Shown here: in pieces, positions 1 through 10,226 of the stretch | Position numbering within the stretch: the first letter of the stretch is position 1 | How the letters are laid out: every line of letters starts with the position of its first letter | Source of the DNA: Rhodococcus sp. UNC23MFCrub1.1 | Lineage (GTDB): Bacteria > Actinomycetota > Actinomycetes > Mycobacteriales > Mycobacteriaceae | Length of the DNA stretch: 64,000 nt | NCBI RefSeq assembly: GCF_000686025.1 | Contig: NZ_JMLQ01000006.1 | Span: 186,001-250,000, forward strand | Reading direction: 5' to 3' | Position numbers and translations under genes: made by a program | Notes under the pieces: model-generated | What the model was told of the DNA's origin: nothing | Seen by the model: the letters and a program-made list of their open reading frames with translations, nothing else | Database searches by the model: none

Positions 1-1
1 C

Positions 2-880
2 ACCGTCCTGGCGGTGCTCTGCGCCGTCGGGGCGGCGGTGTGCATCGCTGTCGGTACCGTCGTCCGCCAGCGGTCGGCGGCGTCGATTCCCGACGAGTAC
101 GTCGGTCGGCTGGGGCCCATCACCACGCTGATCCGCGAGCCGCTGTGGTGGATCGGCACGGTCGTCGGTATCGGCGGCTACGGCCTGCAGGCGGCGGCGT
201 TGGGGCTCGGATCCCTTCTCCTGGTGCAGCCGCTCCTCGTGTTGTCCCTGCTGTTCGCGCTGCCGCTGGGTGCTCGGTTCTCCGGCCGCACCGTGTCGGC
301 GAAGGACTGGCTGTGGGCTGCCGCGCTGACGGCAGCCATCGCGGTCCTCGTCGTCGTGGGCGATCCGCGGCCCGGCGTGGAACGCGCCGAGACGCGGCAC
401 TGGGTCGTCGTTCTCTGCGTCGGAATCCCGTTCGTTCTCGCCTGTGTTCTCGGCGCGCGCAGCGGCTCCCGGTCCCGGCGCGCCCTGCTGCTGGGACTGG
501 CCGGCGGTGCGCTGTTCGGCGTCGCGGCCGTGCTGACGAAGAGCGTCGTCCACCTCGCCGGACGCGGACCGCAGCCGCTGCTGACCTCGGTCGAGCCGTA
601 CGCGCTCGTCGCCGTGGCCGTGGTCGCGATCTCGCTGCAGCAGTCGGCCTTCCAGGTGGGTGCGTTGCAGGCCTCGCTGCCCGCGACGACCGTGATGGAA
701 CCGATGGTCGCGTCGCTGCTGGGATTCGTCGTGCTGGGCGAGTACCTCGACGCCGATCGTGAGGTCACGGTGGTGCTGGTCGTCGCCCTCATTCTCGTGG
801 TGGTCTCGGCGGTGGCACTGGCCCGGTCCGCGGGCGCGGCCGAGAACGTCGAACCCGCCCATCCTGCCCCGAACCCGTAG
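2..880 (+). CDS. DMT/EamA-type membrane transporter (5' end outside window)
   Basis: Multi-pass inner-membrane protein of about 290 visible residues, made of alternating hydrophobic helices and short basic loops, as in the drug/metabolite transporter (EamA, multidrug-exporter-like) superfamily. The frame is open from base 2 and continues upstream of the window, so the true start is not seen; the first internal start candidate is a GTG at 14. The C-terminal half repeats the helix pattern of the first half, and a late motif with LPATTVMEP and VLGEYL is typical of the second EamA repeat. The substrate cannot be told. The stop lies 18 bp before the HAD phosphatase gene. Confidence 0.75.
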   Translation, partial: TVLAVLCAVGAAVCIAVGTVVRQRSAASIPDEYVGRLGPITTLIREPLWWIGTVVGIGGYGLQAAALGLGSLLLVQPLLVLSLLFALPLGARFSGRTVSAKDWLWAAALTAAIAVLVVVGDPRPGVERAETRHWVVVLCVGIPFVLACVLGARSGSRSRRALLLGLAGGALFGVAAVLTKSVVHLAGRGPQPLLTSVEPYALVAVAVVAISLQQSAFQVGALQASLPATTVMEPMVASLLGFVVLGEYLDADREVTVVLVVALILVVVSAVALARSAGAAENVEPAHPAPNP

Positions 881-886
881 CGGCAC

Positions 887-898
887 TAGGCTCGTCGC
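887..898 (+). promoter_or_regulatory. -10 hexamer for leaderless start of HAD gene
   Basis: TAGGCT at 887-892 followed by six bases and the ATG at 899, with no purine-rich ribosome binding site between. This spacing places the transcript start at or next to the ATG, the layout of leaderless mRNAs common in actinobacteria. No clear -35 is seen. Confidence 0.45.
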
Positions 899-1693
899 AT
901 GAGTCCGATCGGTGGGGTGCTGTTCGACATCGACGGTGTGCTCATGACCAGTTGGCGTCCCGTGCCCGGGGCCGCGGAGACGGTGAGCACGCTGCGCAGC
1001 AACGACGTGGCGTGCGCGTTCCTGACCAACACGACGTCGAAGACGCGGGAGCAGATCTCCGACGCGCTCACCGATGCGGGCATCGAGGTGCACGCCGACG
1101 AGATCGTCACCGCGGCCACTCTCACCGCCGACCACCTGCGGACGCGGTACCCCGGTGCACGGTGCGTCCTCCTCAACAGCGGCCGGATCGCCGACGATCT
1201 GCCCGGCGTGGAGTGGGTCGACAGCGATCCGGACGTGGTGGTGCTCGGCGGCGCCGGCGAGCAGTTCACCCACGAGGCGCTCAGCCGGGTCTACGACTGG
1301 ATGTGTCAGGGCGTGCCCGTCGTCGCGATGCACCGCAGCCTCATGTGGACCACGGCCGAGGGGCTGCGCATCGACACGGGCATGTATCTGACGGGCATGG
1401 AATCGGCGTCCGGCCGCACGGCGACGGCCGTCGGCAAGCCGGCGCCGCTCGGTTTCCAGACGTCGGCGGAACGCATGGGCGTCGATCCGGACCTGGTGGT
1501 GATGGTCGGGGACGATCTCGACAACGACGTGCTCGCCGCCCAGGTCGTCGGCATGCGCGGCATGTTGGTCCGCACGGGCAAGTTCCGTCAGGAACGCCTC
1601 GACCGGCACGCACGCGACCAGTACGCGATGCAACCGGCGTTCGTCGTCGACTCCGTCGCGGACCTGCCGGCGGTGCTGGAGATCGGTCGGTAG
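899..1693 (+). CDS. HAD-IIA family hydrolase
   Basis: Soluble phosphatase of the haloacid dehalogenase superfamily, subfamily IIA (NagD/phosphoglycolate phosphatase type), 264 aa, normal length for the family. Motif I is FDIDG at residues 9-13 (nucleophile Asp10, general acid Asp12), motif II is the TNTT block at 43-46, the lysine motif lies in GKPAPLGF and motif III is VGDDLDND near the C-terminus. The type IIA cap lies between motifs II and III. The substrate is not predictable from sequence. Its stop shares one base with the GTG of the kinase gene, so the two are probably co-transcribed. ATG 899 is preferred because a -10-like TAGGCT sits 6 nt upstream. Confidence 0.85.
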   Translation: MSPIGGVLFDIDGVLMTSWRPVPGAAETVSTLRSNDVACAFLTNTTSKTREQISDALTDAGIEVHADEIVTAATLTADHLRTRYPGARCVLLNSGRIADDLPGVEWVDSDPDVVVLGGAGEQFTHEALSRVYDWMCQGVPVVAMHRSLMWTTAEGLRIDTGMYLTGMESASGRTATAVGKPAPLGFQTSAERMGVDPDLVVMVGDDLDNDVLAAQVVGMRGMLVRTGKFRQERLDRHARDQYAMQPAFVVDSVADLPAVLEIGR

Positions 1694-2634
1694 TGGTCCT
1701 GCGGCCGGGATCCGAGTTCGCGGGGTTCCGCGTCGAGAGACTGCTCGGTCACGGCGGCACCGCCGAGGTGTATCTCGCCCGACGTGGATCGGCACCGCCG
1801 GAGACCCTGAAGATCCTGCGTGCGGACGCCCCGCGGGACGCGTTCGCGGCCGAGGTGCGGATCGGGGCCCTGCTGCAGCACCCGAACATCGTCGCGGCGC
1901 ACGATCACGGCGAGTTCCGCGGGCGGCCGTGGATGTCGATGTCGCACGTCGACGGGTACAGCGCCGCCCGCCTCGTCGCGCGCGGACAGATCCCACTCGA
2001 CGTCCACCGAGCCGCCCGCATCGTCGACGGCGTGGCGAGAGCCCTCGATCACGCGCACGGGCTCGGGATCGTCCACCGGGACGTCAAGCCGGCCAACATC
2101 CTGCTCGCGAGTGTCGCCGATGCGGACACCCGGGAGCAGATTCTGCTGTCCGACTGGGGAATCGCGCGGCTGACGACCTCGCCGACACCGCTGGTGTCGG
2201 ACGACGGGACGGTGCTGACATCGATCGGCTACGCGGCACCCGAACTGCTGCGGGGCGGCACGCTCACCGCCCGCACCGACATCTACGCGCTCGGTGCCAC
2301 CCTCGTCGAACTGCTCACGGGACGGCCGCCGTTCCCGCTGGCCACTCCGTTCGCCGTCATGGACGCCCAGCTGAGGCGGACCCCGCCGTCCGTCAGCTCG
2401 CGTCGGGCCGACCTGCCGACCCGCCTCGACGCCGTCGTGCAGCGCGCGCTGGCCAAGGAGCCGCCGGACCGGTTCGCGTCGTGCCACGACCTGAGCGTGG
2501 CGGTGGCGCGGGCCCTGAGGGACCACACGCCACCTGATCCCGGCCGGCCTCCGGCCTCCCCGCCACCTGAGCCCGGCCGGCCTCCGGCCTCCCCGCCACC
2601 TGAGCCCGGCCGGCCCTGGTACCGACGTCGCTAG
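1693..2634 (+). CDS. Soluble serine/threonine protein kinase with proline-rich repeat tail
   Basis: Hanks-type protein kinase, 313 aa from a GTG that overlaps the upstream stop by one base. Visible motifs: glycine loop [11 protein letters not shown] at about 19-29, ATP-anchoring Lys40, catalytic loop HRDVKPAN from residue 128 (Asp130, Asn135), metal-binding motif DWG at 154-156 where most kinases have DFG, and an APE motif. There is no transmembrane helix or PASTA domain, so it differs from PknA/PknB-type receptors. The last 35 or so residues are 11-residue repeats of the type [14 protein letters not shown] occurs in some actinobacterial kinases, so activity is likely. Co-transcription with the HAD phosphatase suggests a functional pair, but the target is unknown. 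The gene ends tail-to-tail with the permease, stops overlapping by 3 bp. Confidence 0.85.
   Translation: MVLRPGSEFAGFRVERLLGHGGTAEVYLARRGSAPPETLKILRADAPRDAFAAEVRIGALLQHPNIVAAHDHGEFRGRPWMSMSHVDGYSAARLVARGQIPLDVHRAARIVDGVARALDHAHGLGIVHRDVKPANILLASVADADTREQILLSDWGIARLTTSPTPLVSDDGTVLTSIGYAAPELLRGGTLTARTDIYALGATLVELLTGRPPFPLATPFAVMDAQLRRTPPSVSSRRADLPTRLDAVVQRALAKEPPDRFASCHDLSVAVARALRDHTPPDPGRPPASPPPEPGRPPASPPPEPGRPWYRRR
2530..2615 (+). repeat. 33-bp in-frame tandem repeat in kinase tail
   Basis: Two full copies and one partial copy of a 33-bp unit beginning ccacctga (2530-2562, 2563-2595, 2596-2615). Copies one and two differ at one position, turning Asp into Glu. The unit encodes 11 residues, so copy-number change keeps the frame; the result is a flexible proline-rich C-terminus. 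Confidence 0.85.
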
Positions 2635-4121
2635 TCGCTCGGCGTCTCGGGATCCGTCGGCCGGTTCGCGACGACGGGGTACTTGCCCGTGTAGCCCATC
2701 CGCTCCTCGGCGACGCTGAGGACGCGGGCCCGGACGAGGAACCAGCCGCCGATGAGCATCGGCACGATGACGACGAGTGTGGCGACGGTCCACGTCCCGA
2801 TCGGCGCGTCGAGCGCCATGAGCACCAGCACCGCAGCGAGGAACGCGAGCGTCGCGTAGCTCGTGTACGGCGCCCCGAAGAGCCGGAACGACGGCCGTTC
2901 GAGGATGCCCTTGCGGCTCCACCGGTAGAGCTGCAGCTGGCAGAGCACGATGGTCGCCCACGAGGCGATGATGCCAAGGGCCGACATGTTGAGCACGATC
3001 TCGAACGCCTCGCCGGGCTTGAACGCGTTGAGCGCCACGCCGAGCAGTGTCAGGGCGCCGGTGAGCAGGATGCCGCCGTAGGGGACACCGTTCCGGCTCA
3101 TCCGCGCCGTGAACGACGGCGCGCTGCCGTTCATCGCCATCGACCGCAGGATGCGGCCCGTCGAGTACAGCCCGGCGTTGAGGCTGGACAGCGCCGCGGT
3201 GACCACGACGATGTTCATGATCGTCCCGGCGCCGTCGACGCCGATGCGGGAGAAGAACGTGACGAAGGGGCTCTCCCCGGCCCGGTAGGTCGTGTACGGC
3301 AACAGCAGCGCCAGCAGGATCAGCGATCCCACGTAGAACACCGCGATGCGGAAGATGACGGAGTTGATGGCCCGCGGCATGACCTTCGCCGGGTTCTCGG
3401 TCTCTCCGGCCGCGGTCCCGACCAGTTCGACGGCCGCGTAGGCGAAGACGACACCCGACGTGACGATGACCAGCGGCCACGCCCCTGTGGGGAAGAGTCC
3501 GCCGTTGCCCGAGATGACGCCGAAGCCGGTCGACTGGCCGTCGACGTCGAAACGACCGGCGAGGAAGACGGTGCCGACGACCAGGAACGTCACCAGCGCC
3601 GCGACCTTGATCATGGCCGCCCAGAACTCCATCTCGCCGAACCACTTCACCGACACCAGGTTCACGGCGAGCACGATGGCCAGTGCGATCAGGGCGATGG
3701 TCCATTGCGGGATGCCCTTGAAGGCGCCCCAGTAGTGCATGTACGTCGCGACGGCCGTGACGTCGACGATCGCCGTCATCGCCCAGTTGAGGAAGTACAT
3801 CCACCCGGCCGCGTAGGCGGCCTTCTCGCCGTAGAACTCGCGGGCGTAGGAGACGAACGATCCGGAGGACGGGCGGTGAAGCACCAGCTCGCCGAGCGCT
3901 CGGAGGATGAAGAAGACGAAGACGCCGCAGACGGCGTAGATGATGAACAGGCCCGGGCCCGCGGACTCGAGGCGGCCGCCCGCGCCGAGGAACAGGCCGG
4001 TGCCGATCGCGCCGCCGATGGCGATCATCTGCAGTTGCCGAGGCTTCAGGCCCTTGTCGTAGCCCTCCTCCTCGTGTGCCATCGCCGAGTTGTCGTAACC
4101 GGTGTCGACTGCATCGGACAC
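2631..4121 (-). CDS. ansP: Amino acid permease, AnsP (L-asparagine) type
   Basis: APC-superfamily proton/amino-acid symporter, 496 aa, about 12 membrane helices. The N-terminal [20 protein letters not shown] and the block [20 protein letters not shown] closely resemble the asparagine permease AnsP and also the GABA/arginine permease branch, so the family is certain and the substrate is inferred. The start is GTG at 4121: it has a good AAAGGA site 7 nt upstream on the minus strand, whereas the longer frame to 4211 adds 30 polar residues without a ribosome site. A TATACA hexamer about 30 bp upstream (minus strand, 4155-4160) may be its -10. Convergent with the kinase gene, stops overlapping. 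Confidence 0.8.
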   Translation of the reverse strand: MSDAVDTGYDNSAMAHEEEGYDKGLKPRQLQMIAIGGAIGTGLFLGAGGRLESAGPGLFIIYAVCGVFVFFILRALGELVLHRPSSGSFVSYAREFYGEKAAYAAGWMYFLNWAMTAIVDVTAVATYMHYWGAFKGIPQWTIALIALAIVLAVNLVSVKWFGEMEFWAAMIKVAALVTFLVVGTVFLAGRFDVDGQSTGFGVISGNGGLFPTGAWPLVIVTSGVVFAYAAVELVGTAAGETENPAKVMPRAINSVIFRIAVFYVGSLILLALLLPYTTYRAGESPFVTFFSRIGVDGAGTIMNIVVVTAALSSLNAGLYSTGRILRSMAMNGSAPSFTARMSRNGVPYGGILLTGALTLLGVALNAFKPGEAFEIVLNMSALGIIASWATIVLCQLQLYRWSRKGILERPSFRLFGAPYTSYATLAFLAAVLVLMALDAPIGTWTVATLVVIVPMLIGGWFLVRARVLSVAEERMGYTGKYPVVANRPTDPETPSD

Positions 4122-4288
4122 GATGTGGTCCTTTCGTCCGCAGGGGTGGGCGGGTGTATATGTCCGATTCGCGTGGATTCTGTTGTGGCGCGCGACAACT
4201 GGTCGCGTCACACATTCTTCTCACGCGTGAGTCGGTCGTCGTTCCGGCACGTGAACACCGTGTGAATCGCGACCACTCGACGACGACC

Positions 4289-4317
4289 TTGCACTCGACC
4301 ACCTCGACTGCTAGAAA
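4289..4317 (+). promoter_or_regulatory. Sigma-A-type promoter of groEL2
   Basis: TTGCAC at 4289-4294 and TAGAAA at 4312-4317 separated by 17 bp, close to the primary-sigma consensus. The predicted transcript start is near 4324, inside the downstream CIRCE element, which is the usual geometry for HrcA control. Confidence 0.7.
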
Positions 4318-4322
4318 TCTGG

Positions 4323-4349
4323 TTGGCACTCGCGTACTGTGAGTGCCAG
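4323..4349 (+). promoter_or_regulatory. CIRCE operator (HrcA binding site)
   Basis: TTGGCACTC at 4323-4331, a 9-bp spacer, then GAGTGCCAG at 4341-4349. This matches the CIRCE consensus TTAGCACTC-N9-GAGTGCTAA with one substitution in the left arm and one or two in the right. HrcA bound here would block transcription at normal temperature; heat shock releases it. The hrcA gene itself is not in this window. Confidence 0.9.
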
Positions 4350-4362
4350 GTCGAAGAGGTGA

Positions 4363-6111
<1,749 letters not shown>

Positions 6112-6130
6112 GTCCCGCTCCCTGATCGCA

Positions 6131-6166
6131 CGAGAGCCGGTCACCCTCACGGGTGGCCGGCTCTCG
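6131..6166 (+). terminator. Terminator hairpin after groEL2
   Basis: CGAGAGCCGG followed by CACC pairs with GGTG and CCGGCTCTCG, a GC-rich stem of about 15 bp with a short CTCAC-type loop, 20 bp after the groEL2 stop. There is no long T-run, as is usual for actinobacterial terminators. Confidence 0.75.
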
Positions 6167-6210
6167 GCGTTCCGCGGTGAGTTCCGGCGCCCCGTCGAGT
6201 CGGTATCGGT

Positions 6211-6702
6211 ATGACACGACTACTGTTCGTCCACGGCGCCGGCGGCGAGGACGACGACGAGCCACTGGCGGAGGAGTTCGGCGCGCTGCTCGGCGCGACG
6301 GTCGACATGCCCCGCATCCCGAGCGACGACATGAGCGTCGAGGCGTGGGCGAGACCGATACGCCGCGGCCTCGAGGCGAGTCCCGACGTCGTGATCGCCC
6401 ACTCCTTCGGCGCCACCGTCCTGCTGCACGTGCTCGCTTCGGTCCCGGTTCCCGCCGCCACGTTGCTCGCGATGCCCGACTGGAGTGCCGCGGGCTGGGA
6501 CGTCCACCAGTACGAGTGGCCGACCGTCCCGCCGGAGGTCTCCCTGACGCTGCACCACTGCCGCGACGACGACGTGGTGCCGTTCGCGCACCTGGCACTG
6601 GCCTCCGCGCGGCTCCCGGGCGCTCGGGTGGTCGAGCACCAGCGGGGTGGGCACCAGTTCGAGGGGGCCGTCGGGGAGGTGGTGGCGTCGATGCGGCTGT
6701 AG
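6211..6702 (+). CDS. Small alpha/beta hydrolase
   Basis: 163-aa soluble alpha/beta-fold hydrolase, short for the superfamily. The N-terminal strand ends in VHGAGG, the oxyanion side of the fold. The nucleophile elbow is AHSFGAT with Ser65, the acid is in CRDDDVVPF (Asp120 or 121), and His148 in GGHQF completes the triad. It resembles the RBBP9/YdeN-like short serine hydrolases. The ATG at 6211 has no clear ribosome site. It stands alone between the groEL2 terminator and the convergent DUF559 gene. The substrate is unknown. Confidence 0.75.
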   Translation: MTRLLFVHGAGGEDDDEPLAEEFGALLGATVDMPRIPSDDMSVEAWARPIRRGLEASPDVVIAHSFGATVLLHVLASVPVPAATLLAMPDWSAAGWDVHQYEWPTVPPEVSLTLHHCRDDDVVPFAHLALASARLPGARVVEHQRGGHQFEGAVGEVVASMRL

Positions 6703-6703
6703 C

Positions 6704-6755
6704 CACACGATCGTCGACGATTCCACGCATCCGCAGAATCACCGGTGATCGTGTG
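6704..6755. terminator. Possible bidirectional hairpin between convergent genes
   Basis: CACACGATC at 6704-6712 pairs with GATCGTGTG at 6747-6755, with an inner palindrome ATCACCGGTGAT near 6738-6749 that could form an alternative small hairpin. It fills the gap between the hydrolase stop and the end of the minus-strand DUF559 gene. The long loop makes terminator function uncertain. Confidence 0.35.
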
Positions 6756-6758
6756 CGC

Positions 6759-7598
6759 TCACCCTCGCGCGAGCGATCGTCGTCGGCGTACCGTCTGAAC
6801 GATCTCGTCCGCGACTGCAGCCACGCTCGCCTTCACCGTGGCAGCGGAGTACCGCAGAACCAGCCAGTCGTCCAACACCAGTGCGTTCTGTCGGCGACGA
6901 TCGCTGGTAAAGACGTCTGCAGCCGTGTGGAACTCACGCCCATCGATCTCCACCACCACGCGCCCGCGCCGGTCCACCAGATCTCCGTAGTACGGGCCGA
7001 CCTTGCCATTGATCTCCAGGTGCATGTTGCGGGCGGTGAGAGCTCGCGCCACCATGCGCTCGGGTTCGGACAGTGTGTGCGGGCAGGCTCGACGCAACTG
7101 GTCACGCAGCAGACGCATGCCGGTCATCCCCTTCGCCTCGTCGCACAGCTGAGCCAGGGAACGCCAGCTCACCGCCCGTGACAGCGCCCTGTCGATCACC
7201 TTCTCGAACTGCGGCCGGGTCAACGTGCCGGCGACGTCGAGGATCGCGTGTTCGAGGGACACGACAGGTATGTCCCCCAACCATCTGACGTTCGTCAGAG
7301 CCCGGCGATGAACACGCACCCAGTTCGGGCCACCCGCGTACCCCGTCGGCGGCACCGTCACGTGGACCATGGAGGGTTCCGTGGGCAGCAGCCCCCAGAT
7401 CCAGGCTGCGGTGTCGTGACTCGCGACGGCGTGCGGTTTCCACAGTCGGACCGCCGTGCACCTGTCCTCGTACGTGGGTGGTTCGGTGGAGTACACGCCG
7501 GGCAGCAGTCGGTGCAGTTCGCCGCGCGATGCTCTGCGATCGACGGTCGCGCCGCTGATGCCCCCGGCGATCAGCTGTCGTCTGGTGTGGACTCCCAT
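6759..7598 (-). CDS. DUF559 / AbiEi-type winged-helix plus PD-(D/E)XK-fold protein
   Basis: 279 aa. The N-terminus (MGVHTRRQLIAGGIS, residues 1-15) resembles the winged helix-turn-helix that starts AbiEi-type antitoxin-like proteins. The C-terminus holds a DUF559/Vsr-like nuclease fold: GDLVDRRGRVVVEIDGREFH carries the Asp and Glu-x-Asp pattern of PD-(D/E)XK enzymes. Many single-copy members of this family occur in actinobacteria with no known role and no toxin partner; none is seen here. The ATG at 7598 is chosen because the 100 residues added by the longer frame are low-complexity read-through of non-coding DNA. Confidence 0.6.
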   Translation of the reverse strand: MGVHTRRQLIAGGISGATVDRRASRGELHRLLPGVYSTEPPTYEDRCTAVRLWKPHAVASHDTAAWIWGLLPTEPSMVHVTVPPTGYAGGPNWVRVHRRALTNVRWLGDIPVVSLEHAILDVAGTLTRPQFEKVIDRALSRAVSWRSLAQLCDEAKGMTGMRLLRDQLRRACPHTLSEPERMVARALTARNMHLEINGKVGPYYGDLVDRRGRVVVEIDGREFHTAADVFTSDRRRQNALVLDDWLVLRYSAATVKASVAAVADEIVQTVRRRRSLARG

Positions 7599-7688
7599 CG
7601 GCCGAGTGTGAGTTGCTCGCGTGCTGTCGAGGTCTGGCGGTGGTCCGCGCCTGTGGACGAAGCGCTCGTTCGTGCACAACGAGATCCA

Positions 7689-7702
7689 CCAGCTTGCGTG
7701 TG
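7689..7702. repeat. Short perfect inverted repeat upstream of DUF559 gene
   Basis: GTGTGGAGCCACAC near 7700 reads as a 6-2-6 perfect inverted repeat in the 169-bp gap between the MpaB-type gene and the DUF559 gene. It could be an operator for the minus-strand DUF559 gene about 100 bp downstream. Coordinates are approximate to a few bases. Confidence 0.3.
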
Positions 7703-7767
7703 GAGCCACACGATGATGATCGATGTCGCGGTTCTGCACAATCGAGGGCGATTCCGACGACTCAGCC

Positions 7768-8682
7768 TCAGCGCCCGGGAACGTAGTGCCGCGGGTTCTG
7801 CCGACGACCCGCGGGCGGGAGGTTGCGGTCCGGGGTCTCCACCAGCGGGTCGGTGGCGAGGATCCGGCCGGCGGCGCGGTCCAGTCCGGCGCGCGCACGC
7901 GGATGCTTGCGCCGCCGCGCCGGCACGGCCCGGAACGCCACGTTCACCAGGAAACCCAGCCGCCGCAGCCAGCGCTCGTCCCGATCGGTCCAGGTGTAGC
8001 CCAGCAGGTCTCGGACCGCCGTGTCGTAGAGCCCGACGGTGATGCGCCGGAAGGTGCGGTCGACGACCGGGCGCATCCGGGCCCACAGCCACTCGGGTAG
8101 TGGCAGGAACGGTGGCACCGGCACGGACGACATGTCGAGGACCAGGCGCGCGGCCGGGGTGTCCTCCAGAACGGTGCGGCACATCCGGTCCCAGTACGCC
8201 TGGAAGTCGGACCACGTCTCGGGCACGGGGCGCATGCTCATGCCGTACAGGCCGTACCACCGTCGGTGCTCGTCGAACAGTTGCTCTCGCTCGGCCTCGG
8301 TGATGCCGCCCATGAAGTACTCGGCGGTGCGCATGGTGCCCACGAAGAACGTGGCGTGCGCCCAGTAGAAGATGTCGGGATCGAGGGCGTGGTAGGGCCG
8401 CCCGTGAGCATCGAGACCGCTGATGTCGTTGTGGTAGCGCCTGATTCGTTCCGCGGTCTCGGGTGCGCGGTCACCGTCGAACACGACGCCGCCGATGGGA
8501 TAGAGCGAGCGCATGACGCGCTCCCAGCGCTCGATCTCGAACGTCGAGTGCTCGCTGACGGCCGCGCCGAGACCCGGGTGCATGTTCTGCATCGAGCCGG
8601 CCCACGGTCCCTGCAGGATCCCGCGCCAGTCCCCGAACCATCGCCAGGTGAGGGAGTCGGGGCCGAGCGTTTGACTACGCAT
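7768..8682 (-). CDS. Oxygenase MpaB family protein (DUF2236)
   Basis: 304-aa protein of the MpaB/DUF2236 family, related to heme-dependent latex-clearing and mycophenolic-acid-pathway oxygenases. Family features seen are the early GDWRGILQGPWAGSMQNMHP block, the R-Y-H motif in ERIRRYHNDISG and the HATFF helix, whose histidines and arginine are candidate heme ligands. The substrate is unknown; the family is abundant in mycolata. It is transcribed divergently from a TetR regulator 54 bp away, so the regulator probably controls it. The ATG at 8682 has no ribosome site but lies 6 nt after a TACGGT box, so a leaderless mRNA is likely. Confidence 0.8.
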   Translation of the reverse strand: MRSQTLGPDSLTWRWFGDWRGILQGPWAGSMQNMHPGLGAAVSEHSTFEIERWERVMRSLYPIGGVVFDGDRAPETAERIRRYHNDISGLDAHGRPYHALDPDIFYWAHATFFVGTMRTAEYFMGGITEAEREQLFDEHRRWYGLYGMSMRPVPETWSDFQAYWDRMCRTVLEDTPAARLVLDMSSVPVPPFLPLPEWLWARMRPVVDRTFRRITVGLYDTAVRDLLGYTWTDRDERWLRRLGFLVNVAFRAVPARRRKHPRARAGLDRAAGRILATDPLVETPDRNLPPAGRRQNPRHYVPGR

Positions 8683-8718
8683 GTTGTCACCGTAGAGTCG
8701 AGCGAGCACGGCAGTCAA
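8671..8718. promoter_or_regulatory. Overlapping divergent promoters, MpaB-type gene and tetR
   Basis: Forward: TTGACT at 8671-8676, 16 bp, TAGAGT at 8693-8698, driving tetR. Reverse: TTGACT (as AGTCAA at 8713-8718), 18 bp, TACGGT (8694-8689), driving the MpaB-type gene. The two -10 boxes overlap, so polymerases compete, and the two -35 boxes form an inverted repeat that a TetR dimer might also read. Confidence 0.5.
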
Positions 8719-8736
8719 CAGTGAGGTGTCATCGAC

Positions 8737-9318
8737 GTGACCACGCTCGAGGCGCGACGCGAGCAGCGGCGCGCGGCACTGCTCACGGCCGGGATCGATC
8801 TGCTGGGAGCGGTCGGTGGTCCCGCTGTGAGTGTGCGGGCGGTGTGCTCGCGGGCGTCGTTGACCGAGCGCTACTTCTACGAGAACTTCGGCGACCGTGA
8901 CTCGTTCGTCCGCATGGTGTACACCGCGGTGGCCGAGGAGGGGCGCGATGTACTGGTCCGCGAGGTGGGTCAGGCCCGCCGCCCGGAGGAGCGCGCACGC
9001 CGCGCCGTCACCGCGTTCGTCGAGCTCATGATCGACCGTCCCGAACACGGCCGAGTGCTGTTGTCGGCGCCGTTCGCCGATCCGGCGCTGAGCACCTGGG
9101 GGCGGCGCACCATGCCGATCTTCGTCGCGCTCATCGGCGACAACCTGCCCGCCGAGTCGAACGACGTCGACCGCCTGCTGACTGCGACCGGTGTCGTCGG
9201 GTCGCTGACCGCCCTGTTCACGGCGTACCTCGACGGCGAGATCGTGGTGGAACGGCAGCACTTCGTCGACCACTGCACGGCCCTGGTGCTGTCTGCGAGC
9301 AACCGACGCACGGCATGA
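8737..9318 (+). CDS. TetR family transcriptional regulator
   Basis: 193 aa. The N-terminal helix-turn-helix is VSVRAVCSRASLTERYFYENF at about residues 30-50; the final aromatic YFYENF is the standard recognition-helix end of TetR proteins. The C-terminal ligand domain is all-helical. The start GTG 8737 lies downstream of a TTGACT/TAGAGT promoter shared back-to-back with the MpaB-type oxygenase, which is its likely target. Its stop overlaps the ATG of the next (broken) hydrolase gene as ATGA, so it leads a short operon. The ligand is unknown. Confidence 0.85.
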   Translation: MTTLEARREQRRAALLTAGIDLLGAVGGPAVSVRAVCSRASLTERYFYENFGDRDSFVRMVYTAVAEEGRDVLVREVGQARRPEERARRAVTAFVELMIDRPEHGRVLLSAPFADPALSTWGRRTMPIFVALIGDNLPAESNDVDRLLTATGVVGSLTALFTAYLDGEIVVERQHFVDHCTALVLSASNRRTA

Positions 9319-10226
9319 TGGCGGGCATGGAGCTGGTGCGCGCAGGAGTGCTCGACGTGGGCGTCGAGCGGTACGGAGACCCGAGCGGCCCCTCGGTCGT
9401 GTTGCTGCACGGGTTTCCGTACGACACCCGGTCCTACGACGACGTCGCCCGACTGCTGGCCGACACGGGTGCCGACGTGGTGGTGCCGTACCTGCGCGGC
9501 TTCGGGCCCACGCGGTTCGTCGAGGACTCCACGATGCGGTCGGGAGAGCAGGCCGCGTTGGCGCACGATCTGCACGACCTCATCGGGGCGATGGCACTCG
9601 ACCGTCCGATCGTCGCCGGCTACGACTGGGGTGGCCGCGCGGCGTGCGCGGTGGCGGCGCTGTGGCCCGAGTCGGTGTCGGGTCTGGTCAGCGTGTCCGG
9701 CTACCTGGTGCAGGACATCGAGGCTGCCGTGACGACGCCGGCACCGCCGCACCTCGAGAAGCGGTACTGGTACCAGTACTACCTGCACTCGGAGCGCGGC
9801 CGCGCCGGCCTCGCTGCCTACCGCGCCGAGATCGCGCAGACGTTGTAGACCGACTGGTCGCCGACCTGGCGGTTCGGAGACTCCGAATTCGCCGCCACCG
9901 CAGCATCGTTCGACAACCCGGACTTCGTCGACGTCGCGGTGCACTCGTATCGACACCGGTACGGACTCGCGGCGGGGGACCCGCGGTACGCGGCCACGCA
10001 GGACGCGCTCGCCGGGCAGCCGTCGATCACGGTGCCGACCGTCGTCCTCGATCCGACGGAGGACACGGTCGCCGCCCTGTACGGATCGCCCGACCACGGC
10101 GCGCACTTCACGGATCTCGTCGACGTGCGTGCGGTCGACGCCGGCCACAACCCGCCGCAGGAACTGCCGGGGGTGTTCGCCGACGCCGTCCGCACGCTCG
10201 CCGAGATCGTGGACGCGCGGAACTAG
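9315..10226 (+). pseudogene. Alpha/beta hydrolase (epoxide-hydrolase-like) interrupted by one in-frame TAG
   Basis: One frame runs from the ATG at 9315 (ATGA overlap with tetR) to the stop at 10226 and is broken only by TAG at 9846-9848. Both sides look like one protein: HGFPYDTRS and the nucleophile motif GYDWGG (Asp nucleophile, as in epoxide hydrolases and dehalogenases) upstream; WSPTWRFGD, SYRHRYG and the catalytic histidine DAGHNPPQE downstream. The interrupted position is followed by TDWSPTW; in this family a Trp is plausible there, so TGG to TAG is the simplest explanation. The truncated 177-aa product would lack the histidine. It could also be a sequencing error. Confidence 0.75.

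Noticed and set aside
1588..4329. 913-codon open frame on the minus strand
   Set aside because: It runs antisense through the kinase and out of frame through the permease. The translation is arginine-rich low-complexity sequence with no domain, typical of high-GC shadow frames.
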